A stretch of 10,281 nt of DNA from JBFJVZ01 sp041623895. GTDB lineage: Bacteria; Planctomycetota; Planctomycetia; Pirellulales; Pirellulaceae. Shown here piece by piece: positions 1 to 6,706 of this stretch. The DNA lies in assembly GCA_041623895.1 (NCBI GenBank), contig JBFJVZ010000295.1, forward strand, positions 1 through 10,281. Direction: 5' to 3'. The first letter of the stretch is position 1, and the number at the start of each line of letters is the position of its first letter. The notes under the pieces were generated by a model. That model was not told the DNA's origin. It did not search any database and saw only the letters and a list, made by a program, of their open reading frames with translations. Position numbers and translations under genes: made by a program.

Positions 1-621
1 ATGCCGGTGATGGACGGGATCGAAGCCACGCGTCGTATTCGCGAGCTTGAAAGGGCAACCAGTTCGCACATTCCCATTGTGGCCATGACCGCCCACGCCA
101 TGAAAGGCGATCGGGAACGCTGCATCCAGGTCGGCATGGACAGCTATGTCGCCAAGCCGTTCCGCAAACACGACTTGTACGCCGTCCTTCGCGAGTATTT
201 TTCCGTCAACAATCGACCCGCCGAGGAAATCAAAAGCCAGTCCATCGAATCACCTTCCGCCCATATCGATTGGCAGCAGGCACTGGAGCTGGTAGCTGGT
301 GAAGCCGATATTTTGAACGATGTTGCAATGGCAGCTGCCAAGGAGTTCCCGGAGTTGCTTGACATGCTGGAGCAGTCCGTTTTGCAGCAGGATCTTTCTA
401 CGGCCCAACGAGCCGCACATACCATCAAGAGTTCATCGCGAATCCTGGCTGCAGGTGAAATGGTCGAGTGGTCTGCAGAAGCGGAGCGGGCGGCGATTGA
501 GCGTGACATTCAGGGAGTGGAAGCGGCCGTCAAGCGTTTGCGAATGTTGATCCCGGATGTGGTGCGAGACATCGATGCATTTGTCGGAGCATCAGCCGAG
601 AAAAGCATTCAAACGCAATGA
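1..621 (+). CDS. Hybrid histidine kinase / phosphorelay protein, C-terminal fragment (receiver + HPt)
   Basis: This is the 3' end of a longer gene cut by the window edge; the ATG at position 1 is an internal Met of the receiver motif MPVMDG. Residues 1-67 are the second half of a CheY-like receiver: the conserved Thr (T30 in VAMTAHA) and Lys (K52 in AKPF) are present, while the phospho-accepting Asp should lie just upstream of the window. After a linker (about 68-88), residues 89-195 form a histidine phosphotransfer (HPt) domain, with H140 in AAHTIKSSS as the expected phosphorylated His. A receiver followed by HPt is the usual tail of multi-step phosphorelay hybrid kinases, which pass phosphate from His to Asp to His and on to a separate regulator. 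A kinase core upstream is expected but not visible. The fold call is secure; the full domain layout is not. Confidence 0.9.
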   Translation: MPVMDGIEATRRIRELERATSSHIPIVAMTAHAMKGDRERCIQVGMDSYVAKPFRKHDLYAVLREYFSVNNRPAEEIKSQSIESPSAHIDWQQALELVAGEADILNDVAMAAAKEFPELLDMLEQSVLQQDLSTAQRAAHTIKSSSRILAAGEMVEWSAEAERAAIERDIQGVEAAVKRLRMLIPDVVRDIDAFVGASAEKSIQTQ

Positions 622-807
622 TTTCGGTTTGAATATCGTTGCTGGGTTACGCCGCAGCGACTCGGGTGGCTGTCGAATCGACTTCCGTTCGGGCGAGAAT
701 GTTGCTGCGACGAACTGGCTAATCAGGCGGCCGGCGATCGCGGCGGGTATGCTATTGCATCTGGATCGGGCCCGCGTGACGGCGACGGCGGTCGGCGTGA
801 AAGCAAC

Positions 808-1200
808 TTGTTCCGGCGTGACGGTGATGTGGCGACGATACGTGAGGGCGAGTTTCGGCTTCCGAACAACTGGCAAAAGACCAAAGAGGGTCGTGTTTTT
901 ATGGCCTACGACAAGAACGGCGACGGAATCGTGTCGCTCGAAGAGTGGCTGGCGATGACAAACAGTCTTAACGACGCCCGTCGCGCAATTGGAACCAAAT
1001 ATTTCAACGACGCTGAACCGAGTGGCGATGGGAAGTTCACACCAGCCGAGTTCATCTGGTGGCGGAGCATCGGCAGCAAACAGGCTTTGGAACAATCCCG
1101 CCGCGATCGACCGCGCGACGGCGAAGGCGATGGTGTTCGCCCAGGTCCGCGCGAAGACGAAGGTGAACGAAGTGGCCCCAGAGACGGAGATCGCGGTTGA
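808..1200 (+). CDS. EF-hand domain protein, 5' end uncertain (possibly truncated)
   Basis: The product has two calcium-binding EF-hand loops. The first, at 910-945 (DKNGDGIVSLEE), is canonical, with Asp/Asn/Asp at 1, 3 and 5, Gly at 6 and Glu at 12. The second, at about 1015-1050 (EPSGDGKFTPAE), is looser, with Glu at position 1. The last 35 or so residues are rich in Arg, Asp, Gly and Pro (RDRPRDGEGDG), a tail often seen on planctomycete EF-hand proteins. The only start near the domain is TTG at 808, without a good Shine-Dalgarno. The frame is in fact open from 622, directly after the upstream stop, and an upstream segment (GPRDGDGG) has the same composition. No signal peptide is visible, although such proteins are usually exported. 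I infer either a 5'-truncated gene or a non-ATG start. Partner and exact role are unknown. Confidence 0.6.
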   Translation: MFRRDGDVATIREGEFRLPNNWQKTKEGRVFMAYDKNGDGIVSLEEWLAMTNSLNDARRAIGTKYFNDAEPSGDGKFTPAEFIWWRSIGSKQALEQSRRDRPRDGEGDGVRPGPREDEGERSGPRDGDRG

Positions 1201-1237
1201 GCCAGCTGCATACGCGGTGGCTTGTAAAGTAGCTGGC
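1201..1237. terminator. Weak stem-loop directly after the EF-hand stop
   Basis: A perfect 7-bp inverted repeat, GCCAGCT at 1201-1207 and AGCTGGC at 1231-1237, with a 23-nt loop, starts at the base after the stop codon. There is no T-run, so terminator is only a guess. Confidence 0.25.
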
Positions 1238-1316
1238 GATCGTGCGCACCAAGAACGTGATTTCGTTACGATATCTGCGTTCCGATAGGCACAAGACAAC
1301 ATTCTTGAAAATGTTC

Positions 1317-1326
1317 AGAGGTAAGG
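1317..1326 (+). promoter_or_regulatory. Purine-rich ribosome binding site supporting a TTG start
   Basis: AGAGG at 1317-1321 and a second AAGG at 1323-1326 lie immediately before the TTG at 1327. The AGAGG has a 5-nt spacing. This is the main support for the TTG start of the HEAT-repeat gene; a GTG at 1345 is the only close alternative. An AT-rich 6-bp inverted repeat (AACATT at 1298-1303, AATGTT at 1310-1315) sits just upstream and could be a regulatory site. Confidence 0.45.
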
Positions 1327-2199
1327 TTGGCCAGCCAACAACAGGTGCAGGCATTTCTGGAAGCGAGAACACAATCGCATTCGAACCCGGATGTCTATGC
1401 CAGTGCTCGCCGTGAACTCCTGGCAAGCGAACAAGCCGACGTTATCGCCCTATTCCAAGAACGTCTGCAAGCCGGGGATGAAGAAGAGCGTTGCCAGGCA
1501 ATTGTTGGATTGATCCAGCTATACGGTGCCGAGGCCACGGGTACACTTCTCCAGTGGATCGATGACGCATCGCCGACGGTGCGCTTCGTGGTCTGTTCCT
1601 GTCTTCACGACCATGGAGATGACCGCGCGATCCCAGCCTTGCTGGACCGAATGAAAAACGATCCCGACTGCCAGTTGCGGGGCATTGCTGCCAGCGCGCT
1701 GGGCAAGATTGGGCCCGTCGAAGTCTTGCCGCATCTACACTTGGCTTTTCAGTCGGACCACGAAGTTGATGAGCTTGGATACTCAACTTCCGACCAAGCC
1801 GAAGAAGCGATGACTTCTATTTTGATGACCTGGGTAAGCCGGCAAGTCGCGGGGGCGCCGCCAAAGTGTTTTCGAGAGGCTACGTCAACGGGTCAGCTTT
1901 CAGGAACGATCACGGCTGAGGCAATTCCGTTTGATCCCGAAGGACGCACCAATCGCACTGCACGGTATTCACATCTTCCCTTCTCCGCGTTTGGCCCTGG
2001 GTGTTCGGCAAAGCTTGGCCTACAAACAAACTTGATCGATCCCTTCGAGGTCCAGGTGGTGTACGTCGATCCGGATTGCGCCCTTGCACGGATCTTTATC
2101 TATCGCCGCATCGATAACAGCACCCAGTTCGATTGGGACGTGCATACGATTCTGGATCCAATGGCGATGAAAACTCCGCCGAAGCCAGGGAGAAATTAA
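1327..2199 (+). CDS. HEAT-repeat protein with an unassigned C-terminal domain
   Basis: A 290-residue protein, no signal peptide or membrane segment seen, so probably cytoplasmic. Residues about 28-168 form alpha-helical HEAT or PBS-lyase-like repeats: paired helices with signatures such as ASPTVRFVVCSCLHDHGDDRA and AIPALLDRM followed by LRGIAASALGKIG. Such repeats usually serve as protein-binding scaffolds; PBS-type repeats also occur in phycobilin lyase relatives, but nothing here suggests phycobilins. Residues about 180-290 are beta-rich and unrecognised (AEAIPFDPEGR, EVQVVYVDPDCALARIFIYRR). The start is TTG, with AGAGG just upstream. It is convergent with the minus-strand operon, 85 bp away. 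The neighbours give no clue to a partner. Confidence 0.75.
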   Translation: MASQQQVQAFLEARTQSHSNPDVYASARRELLASEQADVIALFQERLQAGDEEERCQAIVGLIQLYGAEATGTLLQWIDDASPTVRFVVCSCLHDHGDDRAIPALLDRMKNDPDCQLRGIAASALGKIGPVEVLPHLHLAFQSDHEVDELGYSTSDQAEEAMTSILMTWVSRQVAGAPPKCFREATSTGQLSGTITAEAIPFDPEGRTNRTARYSHLPFSAFGPGCSAKLGLQTNLIDPFEVQVVYVDPDCALARIFIYRRIDNSTQFDWDVHTILDPMAMKTPPKPGRN

Positions 2200-2204
2200 C
2201 CTTT

Positions 2205-2280
2205 GCCGCAAGTAGCGACCGCGAGTCACCACGACTGAGTTCAAAACAGCCATACCCAGTTTTTACGCAGGACTTGCGGC
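2205..2280. terminator. Long-loop inverted repeat between convergent genes
   Basis: GCCGCAAGT at 2205-2213 and ACTTGCGGC at 2272-2280 are perfectly complementary (9 bp) with a 58-nt loop that includes TTTTT at 2260-2264. It occupies nearly the whole gap between the convergent genes, which fits a bidirectional terminator or a repeat; the long loop makes a classical intrinsic terminator unlikely. Confidence 0.35.
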
Positions 2281-2284
2281 TCGC

Positions 2285-2587
2285 TTACCGGCTGATCGTT
2301 GTGGGGAATTTTTGGGGTTGAATCAGCAGGTCTTCCAGTTGCGCGGCCTGAATTTGCGGCACGTCCGACATCTGCGGTGGAGTGGCAATCATTTGCTGTT
2401 GACTGAAATCTTGCCGCTGCGCATTTCTTTCCAATAACTCTCTCAATTTCGCGGGTGGCATCAGCTGAATGGCTTTGTCCATCTTGCGAGAGGTGCGACT
2501 GAGCGAATCATCGACCGATTCGGCTTGGGATTTCACGTATTCCGGAAACAACCGCGCAGGTTCAGCCATCGCCGCGGCGAACCGCAA
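2285..2587 (-). CDS. Small unrecognised ORF in frame with the upstream coiled-coil gene
   Basis: An up to 100-residue product rich in Gln, charged and helical residues (for example ELLERNAQRQDFSQQQ), with no recognised domain, signal or membrane segment. It starts at TTG 2587 or more simply ATG 2569 (95 residues less one; MAEPARLFPEYVKS); neither has a clear ribosome binding site. The frame is open back to a TAA at 2624-2626, and this is the same frame as the coiled-coil protein ending at TGA 2651-2653. Composition across the two stops is continuous (Pro/Ser/Asp/Gly-rich linker, then helical). It may be a small fourth operon gene, or the severed C-terminus of the upstream gene. It is not similar to anything I can name. 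Confidence 0.45.
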   Translation of the reverse strand: MRFAAAMAEPARLFPEYVKSQAESVDDSLSRTSRKMDKAIQLMPPAKLRELLERNAQRQDFSQQQMIATPPQMSDVPQIQAAQLEDLLIQPQKFPTTISR

Positions 2588-2650
2588 AGTCGGAGCGTCA
2601 TGCGCACCGGAGTCCGTTGGACCTTATTCGTCGGTCTTGTCGTCCCCTGC

Positions 2651-3991
2651 TCAAGACCGAGGAGGGCCTGCAGGAGACCGGGGAGGTTCGTTTTCATGTG
2701 CCGACGCTTTCTGCTCGTCAACTGTGCCATCATCATCTTCGCCCGCTACTTCGTTGCCTTCGATTAGCTCCAAAGCCTTGGCCAGTTGGCGTTTTGAATC
2801 CTCGATGTCTGCCAACGCCCTCTTGGTGGCGGCGACCGCGGCTTCCGCTTGTAAAACGGAGTCCATCATTGCCGTGCCTGCCTGGTAACGAGCTTCGGCT
2901 TGACTCTGAAGCGACTGATATCGTTTCAAACTGGACAATGCGAATTCAGATTCTCGCTTGAGCCGCTCCTCAAAGGCGTCCATTTCAGCTTGGGCAAGCG
3001 CCGCCTCCGCACTTGCCTGGTTTGACTTTGCTAGAACGGTCTTCAATTCGTAGGGAGTGACCGCTCCTTTTTTGGCAAGAACGCTCAATCGTTCAGATTC
3101 TTCTTTTGCGGCTTTCGCCGCCAGGCGGGCGGTAATCAGTCTTCTTGCGATTCCAAACACATCGCCACGAAGCGCATCCATTCTGATCATGTTTGGAGTT
3201 CGATCGTCAGGTTTATACGTTGTCGAGGGCGCGGTGGCCGGTATCGCATCCGTAATGGGCCCGGTGCGATATTTCAGAGGCCAGGTTTGCTGAGAATCCG
3301 AATATGCGGGGATGCCGGCGGGCGCGCTGGCAGGCGGGTCCTGTCTAAAATCCGGCGGATCAAATTGGGAAGACGTGGAGGGAACAGCGCGATGGTAGAT
3401 GGGCCGCGGTTGTTGATTCCCCAGCACTGTCGGCTGTGTCGTGGGCGTCGTTGCCGGGTTCCAGTCCAGCGCATCCGGCTCTCCCAGCAACTCGTTCAGC
3501 CGGCGGGCGATGATTTTGTCTTTCAATTCGGCTCGCTGATCCAGCATCGCTCTGGCGCTGTCTAGTCGTTTTTTCAGCGCTTCGATCTCCTTGGTTTGTT
3601 GCTCATGACGCTCGGCAAATTCAGCACTCAAGCTCTGTTCCAATTCCGCCAGTAGAGTTTCGCGTTCTTCCTTGTTTGAGTCATCGCGAAGCTGATGGAT
3701 TCTCGATACCAGTCCACGGCTCTTTGCTTCGTGCGGCGAAAGGGAAGTCTGAGGGTAATAAATGATGCGGACGCTTCTTTCTCCCGTCTGCGGGTCGACG
3801 AACGATGTTCGCACGGGAACCAAGGTACCGGTCGTCAGGCTTAAGGGCGGATGGGCTACCGGATCGTCTTGAGATATTTGCTGTCCGAAAACGACCGCGA
3901 CGGTCGATACGATGATGACCAGTGAAACCGCAAAAAGTGAAAACTGCTTTGCCTTTCCCATGCGGGTCGATTCCGTTTTCGTTTCACTCAT
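2651..3991 (-). CDS. Exported or anchored coiled-coil protein with TolC/HlyD-like helical segments
   Basis: 446 residues. A single hydrophobic segment at about 18-36 (SLFAVSLVIIVSTVAVVFG) follows a charged N-terminus, so it is a signal peptide or membrane anchor with the rest outside the cytoplasm. Residues about 95-168 are a strongly charged coiled coil ending in KIIARRLNELLGEP; 175-265 is a Pro/Thr/Ser-rich linker; 275-410 is a second, Ala-rich coiled coil. Within it, LAKKGAVTPYELKTVL resembles the alpha-hairpin of HlyD-type adaptor proteins, and RYQAGTAMMDSVLQAEAAV resembles the TolC helical repeat. There is no beta-barrel or lipoyl half-domain, so it is not a full efflux component. The start ATG overlaps the kinase stop as ATGA, which indicates translational coupling. 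I infer a periplasmic or envelope partner of the kinase. Molecular function is unknown. Confidence 0.8.
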   Translation of the reverse strand: MSETKTESTRMGKAKQFSLFAVSLVIIVSTVAVVFGQQISQDDPVAHPPLSLTTGTLVPVRTSFVDPQTGERSVRIIYYPQTSLSPHEAKSRGLVSRIHQLRDDSNKEERETLLAELEQSLSAEFAERHEQQTKEIEALKKRLDSARAMLDQRAELKDKIIARRLNELLGEPDALDWNPATTPTTQPTVLGNQQPRPIYHRAVPSTSSQFDPPDFRQDPPASAPAGIPAYSDSQQTWPLKYRTGPITDAIPATAPSTTYKPDDRTPNMIRMDALRGDVFGIARRLITARLAAKAAKEESERLSVLAKKGAVTPYELKTVLAKSNQASAEAALAQAEMDAFEERLKRESEFALSSLKRYQSLQSQAEARYQAGTAMMDSVLQAEAAVAATKRALADIEDSKRQLAKALELIEGNEVAGEDDDGTVDEQKASAHENEPPRSPAGPPRS

Positions 3992-5487
3992 CGCGTGTTC
4001 TCCAAGGAAATAGCTTCACCAAGTCTGGGGATCAAAATACCGTCATCAGCCGACTGGACCGGTTCGGCCAGCGATCGATTAATTCGATCGAGTTCAGCGT
4101 TGATCGATCGCAGTTCGGCTTCCAGCGATTCTCCGCGCCACTGCAAAAGTTGATCGTCAGCCGTTTCAGTTGTCTGAGTTGTTACCGGCGACGTTGTACT
4201 ACCCGTCGCGACTGGTGACGTCTTTGTTGATTCAGCTGAATTGCCATTGGGCCATGCCAGTAGTGCAAGGCAAGTCAAAACAGGAGCCATCACCACCGCA
4301 ACGGCCCATTTTTTCCCGAAGCAACTGCTACGAATCGATTTCGGCAGCGGGGTTGCGGCCGGATTCCGAGCGTGGCCCAGCGATTCTGTAAAGATTTGGA
4401 CGGCTTGATCCGCAGTTTGAATCCGCTTATTGCGATCCACCTGCATCAGGCGAGCAATAATGCGATCAAGCCATGCCGGCATGCGTTCGTTGATCTCGTA
4501 GCAAGGCCGGGGCCTCGAGTCAGAAATCTTGCGCAAGACGGCCAGGGGGCTTTCGGCGCGAAACGGCGGTCGCCCGGTTGCCATTGCGTACATCAGGGAT
4601 CCCAAACTGAATAAATCGCTGCGTGCGTCGACAACGTCCCCGCGAGCTTGCTCGGGGCTCATGAACTGCGGCGTGCCGGCGATCATGCCGCTCATCGTCA
4701 GCGTTGCATCATCCAAAGCGCGCGCCAGACCAAAGTCACTGATCAAGACGCGACCATTGCCTGCTTCGATCAGCATGTTGGCGGGTTTGATGTCGCGATG
4801 AATCACTCCATGCCGGTGCGCGGCAGCCAGTCCTTCTGCGATTTGCAAAGCGATCTGCAAGATTTCGATCAACTCCAATGGACCTTCGCGATCGATTCTT
4901 TCTTGAAGATTTCCGCCGCTAATCCAGGGCATCACGATGTAAGGCATGCGGCCGGCGGTGGCGATGCTGTAAATTGGCACGATCGACGGATGAATGATCG
5001 CGGCGGCCGCCTGAGCCTCGCGCATGAACCGCGCCTTGGCCGCGCCGACGCCGGCCAGATGTGGTGAAAGGATTTTGATTGCCAACGGGCGATGAAGTGC
5101 AGGATCCGTGCCTCGCAGCACGACGCCCATTCCCCCCTGACCGATGATGCCACTGATCGGGTATTGGTCAATTCTGCCTAAGTGGTCCGAGACGCTGGGA
5201 TCCAGCAGCGGTCGAATCCACTCCAGCGACGCATCGAAGGCAGGCTCTGAAGAACGGATCTGATTGGTCTTTTCGGATCGTAAGGCGATGGGAGCAAGCG
5301 TGCTCTCTGTCAGTACGTTGACGGTTTCGTCCCACCAATCGGGACCGCCGGCCAATTGCTCTAAGTTAGATTGACACTGGTCACACTTGCAGAGATGAGA
5401 TTCGATTCGTTCCGCCTGGTCACTGGAAAGCGTTTCGGCCAGCAGAGCTTGGAGCGTTTCGTCTTCAATATGCGGTTCCGCAATCAT
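3988..5487 (-). CDS. Membrane Ser/Thr protein kinase (PknB-like) with N-terminal anti-sigma-like zinc motif
   Basis: 499 residues from ATG 5487, chosen because AGGTAAG lies just upstream and the sigma stop is 11 bp away; an open extension to 5553 would overlap the sigma gene. Residues 1-48 hold HX3CX2C (H31, C35, C38), the zinc motif of ZAS-type anti-sigma factors. Residues about 108-372 are a complete Hanks-type kinase: glycine loop GQGGMG (116-121), K138 in AIK, HRDIKPAN with D232 and N237, DFG (251-253), activation segment with TMSGMIAGTPQFMSPE, and SDLFSLG. All catalytic residues are present, so it should be active. Residues about 393-413 form one transmembrane helix, leaving a Thr/Ser-rich stretch and a short coiled coil (452-475) outside. 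It lies between the sigma factor and the coiled-coil protein in one operon. I infer that it senses through its C-terminus or partner and controls the sigma factor by binding or phosphorylation. Confidence 0.93.
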   Translation of the reverse strand: MIAEPHIEDETLQALLAETLSSDQAERIESHLCKCDQCQSNLEQLAGGPDWWDETVNVLTESTLAPIALRSEKTNQIRSSEPAFDASLEWIRPLLDPSVSDHLGRIDQYPISGIIGQGGMGVVLRGTDPALHRPLAIKILSPHLAGVGAAKARFMREAQAAAAIIHPSIVPIYSIATAGRMPYIVMPWISGGNLQERIDREGPLELIEILQIALQIAEGLAAAHRHGVIHRDIKPANMLIEAGNGRVLISDFGLARALDDATLTMSGMIAGTPQFMSPEQARGDVVDARSDLFSLGSLMYAMATGRPPFRAESPLAVLRKISDSRPRPCYEINERMPAWLDRIIARLMQVDRNKRIQTADQAVQIFTESLGHARNPAATPLPKSIRSSCFGKKWAVAVVMAPVLTCLALLAWPNGNSAESTKTSPVATGSTTSPVTTQTTETADDQLLQWRGESLEAELRSINAELDRINRSLAEPVQSADDGILIPRLGEAISLENTR

Positions 5488-5488
5488 T

Positions 5489-5496
5489 TTCTTACC
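5489..5496 (-). promoter_or_regulatory. Ribosome binding site deciding the kinase start
   Basis: On the minus strand, AGGTAAG followed by a short A-rich spacer precedes ATG 5487. It lies in the 11-bp gap after the sigma factor's TAG (5501-5499), so the kinase need not start inside the sigma gene. Confidence 0.5.
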
Positions 5497-5498
5497 TG

Positions 5499-6092
5499 CT
5501 ATTCTTCCAATCGCTCTCGGACCAGATCGCGAATGCGTTTTAAGATACGACAACGCGCTACATAAACCGCTCCCTCATTGATACCTAACTCAGTGGCAAC
5601 CTCCTGGACCGGCTTGCCTTCGACTGACGTATTCCAAAACGCAATCCAATTCGCTTCGCCTGTCCGGCGTCGAACCACACTGGCTGCCCATAGAAAGAGT
5701 TGTTGGCGTCGACTTCGATCAAACTCGTCACCTAATTCATTCGCGGCCGGCATTTGATCAAGGTCCGCATGCCTGTTGGATATCCCGCGGATCTTTGCGT
5801 CGCGTCTGCGAAAGTGATCGACGGTCGCATTTCGCGTGATTCTGGTCAGCCAGCCGCGGAATGATCCGGGCGCGTCGACGTCAAAATGCTCGATCGCGGA
5901 TGTGACGGACAACAACACCTCCTGAACTACTTCGCGCGCGTCGGCGTCTTGCAATCCCCGGGCCTTGGACATCCGATAAATCACCGGCTCGTACAGAGCT
6001 GCGAACTCCGTCCAAGCTTGATCGTCCCGGGGGTTGCGGAGCCGAATCAGCAGGCTGGGTCGAGTTTCGGGTCCAGTGCTCAATTGGCTCAT
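5499..6092 (-). CDS. ECF-family RNA polymerase sigma factor
   Basis: 197 residues from ATG 6092 (an in-frame GTG at 6149 would add 19 residues that look non-conserved, but no ribosome binding site clearly decides it). Region 2 covers residues about 26-98, with the core-binding and -10-recognition helices (DAREVVQEVLLSV, then FRGWLTRITRNATVDHFRRR). Region 4 covers about 130-190, with the helix-turn-helix VQEVATELGINEGAVYVARCRIL that contacts the -35 element. Regions 1 and 3 are absent, as expected for ECF sigma factors. It directs RNA polymerase to a set of stress or envelope promoters. Being first in an operon with a zinc-motif kinase, it matches the sigma/Ser-Thr-kinase linked ECF groups described from planctomycete genomes. 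No separate anti-sigma gene is present, so the kinase is the likely regulator. Confidence 0.92.
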   Translation of the reverse strand: MSQLSTGPETRPSLLIRLRNPRDDQAWTEFAALYEPVIYRMSKARGLQDADAREVVQEVLLSVTSAIEHFDVDAPGSFRGWLTRITRNATVDHFRRRDAKIRGISNRHADLDQMPAANELGDEFDRSRRQQLFLWAASVVRRRTGEANWIAFWNTSVEGKPVQEVATELGINEGAVYVARCRILKRIRDLVRERLEE

Positions 6093-6149
6093 CCGGCTGC
6101 GACAATTTGGCTTTTCGACGGCAAATCGACGATCGAGATCCCCTGTCAC

Positions 6150-6307
6150 AGCTTAACACGAGGCAAAACCTTGAATCTTTCACGTCTGTAGCGAAAAAAC
6201 TGATTTCTGGCGACAAAGCGCGCTCCCGCCACGATCGAAACTTGCCTCTTTCTGCGGGGTTTAATTATTGGCCCTAAAGACTCAACGCCAATCTACCGTT
6301 TCTTGGT
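6150..6307. promoter_or_regulatory. Divergent intergenic region between sigma factor and zinc-ribbon gene
   Basis: Both flanking genes read away from this stretch, so it must hold promoters for both. A TTGCCT followed about 15-16 bp later by AATTAT (around 6243-6270) is a weak housekeeping-type candidate for the plus-strand gene. No convincing paired motif for ECF autoregulation could be picked by eye. Confidence 0.3.
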
Positions 6308-6337
6308 ATGAGGCATTCCCTAGATGAGGGTATAGTT

Positions 6338-6694
6338 GTGAAAGACAAGAAACTACAAGAAACGATCACATTAACCTGTCCAAACGGACATCGGCTTCGC
6401 GGCGCGGCAACTCTTGTTGGCAAGACGGTGAAATGTCCTCGATGTCGTGCCGTGTTTGCAATTACCGCGCCCGCTCCTTTCATGGTCACTGATACTGGCG
6501 TGATGCGGATTTTGGGTGAGGTTCCCAGCGCTCCTGAGCCGGCATTGAATCTCGGTGACGTGGAAACACAACCGTGTCCGCGGTGTGGCGTTGCGATCGA
6601 TAGCGGAGCGACGGTGTGCAAGCACTGCAAATGCTACATCGGCGTGATGCCGAGGTTTATGACTAACATGCTCAGCAGAGGGCAGGCCAGTTAA
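6338..6694 (+). CDS. Double zinc-ribbon protein
   Basis: About 118 residues from GTG 6338, preferred over ATG 6308 because GAGGG at 6326-6330 sits 7 nt upstream of the GTG while the ATG has no ribosome binding site. From the ATG the numbering gives two metal-binding clusters: C24/H28 with C43/C46 (TCPNGH, then KCPRC), and C90/C93 with C104/C107 (CPRCGVAI, then CKHC). The link between them is Pro/Ala-rich. The first ribbon resembles the small CPNGH...CPRC ribbons that are common in planctomycete proteins. No catalytic domain or membrane segment is present, so it is probably a protein- or nucleic-acid-binding adaptor. It is divergent from the sigma operon and may be co-regulated with it, but this is not shown. 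Confidence 0.75.
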   Translation: MKDKKLQETITLTCPNGHRLRGAATLVGKTVKCPRCRAVFAITAPAPFMVTDTGVMRILGEVPSAPEPALNLGDVETQPCPRCGVAIDSGATVCKHCKCYIGVMPRFMTNMLSRGQAS

Positions 6695-6706
6695 CGGCAG
6701 CGCGCA

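Noticed and set aside
592..1302. 236-codon open frame on the minus strand across the EF-hand gene
   Set aside because: Antisense to a region with clear EF-hand motifs; composition is that of a shadow frame and no domain is visible.
4071..4111. 9-bp inverted repeat GCGATCGAT / ATCGATCGC
   Set aside because: It lies inside the kinase's C-terminal coiled-coil coding region, where repeated Asp-Arg-Ile/Ser-Ile codons naturally create GATCGAT strings.
5488..5553. 22-residue N-terminal extension of the kinase
   Set aside because: It overlaps the end of the sigma gene and lacks the ribosome binding site that the ATG at 5487 has.
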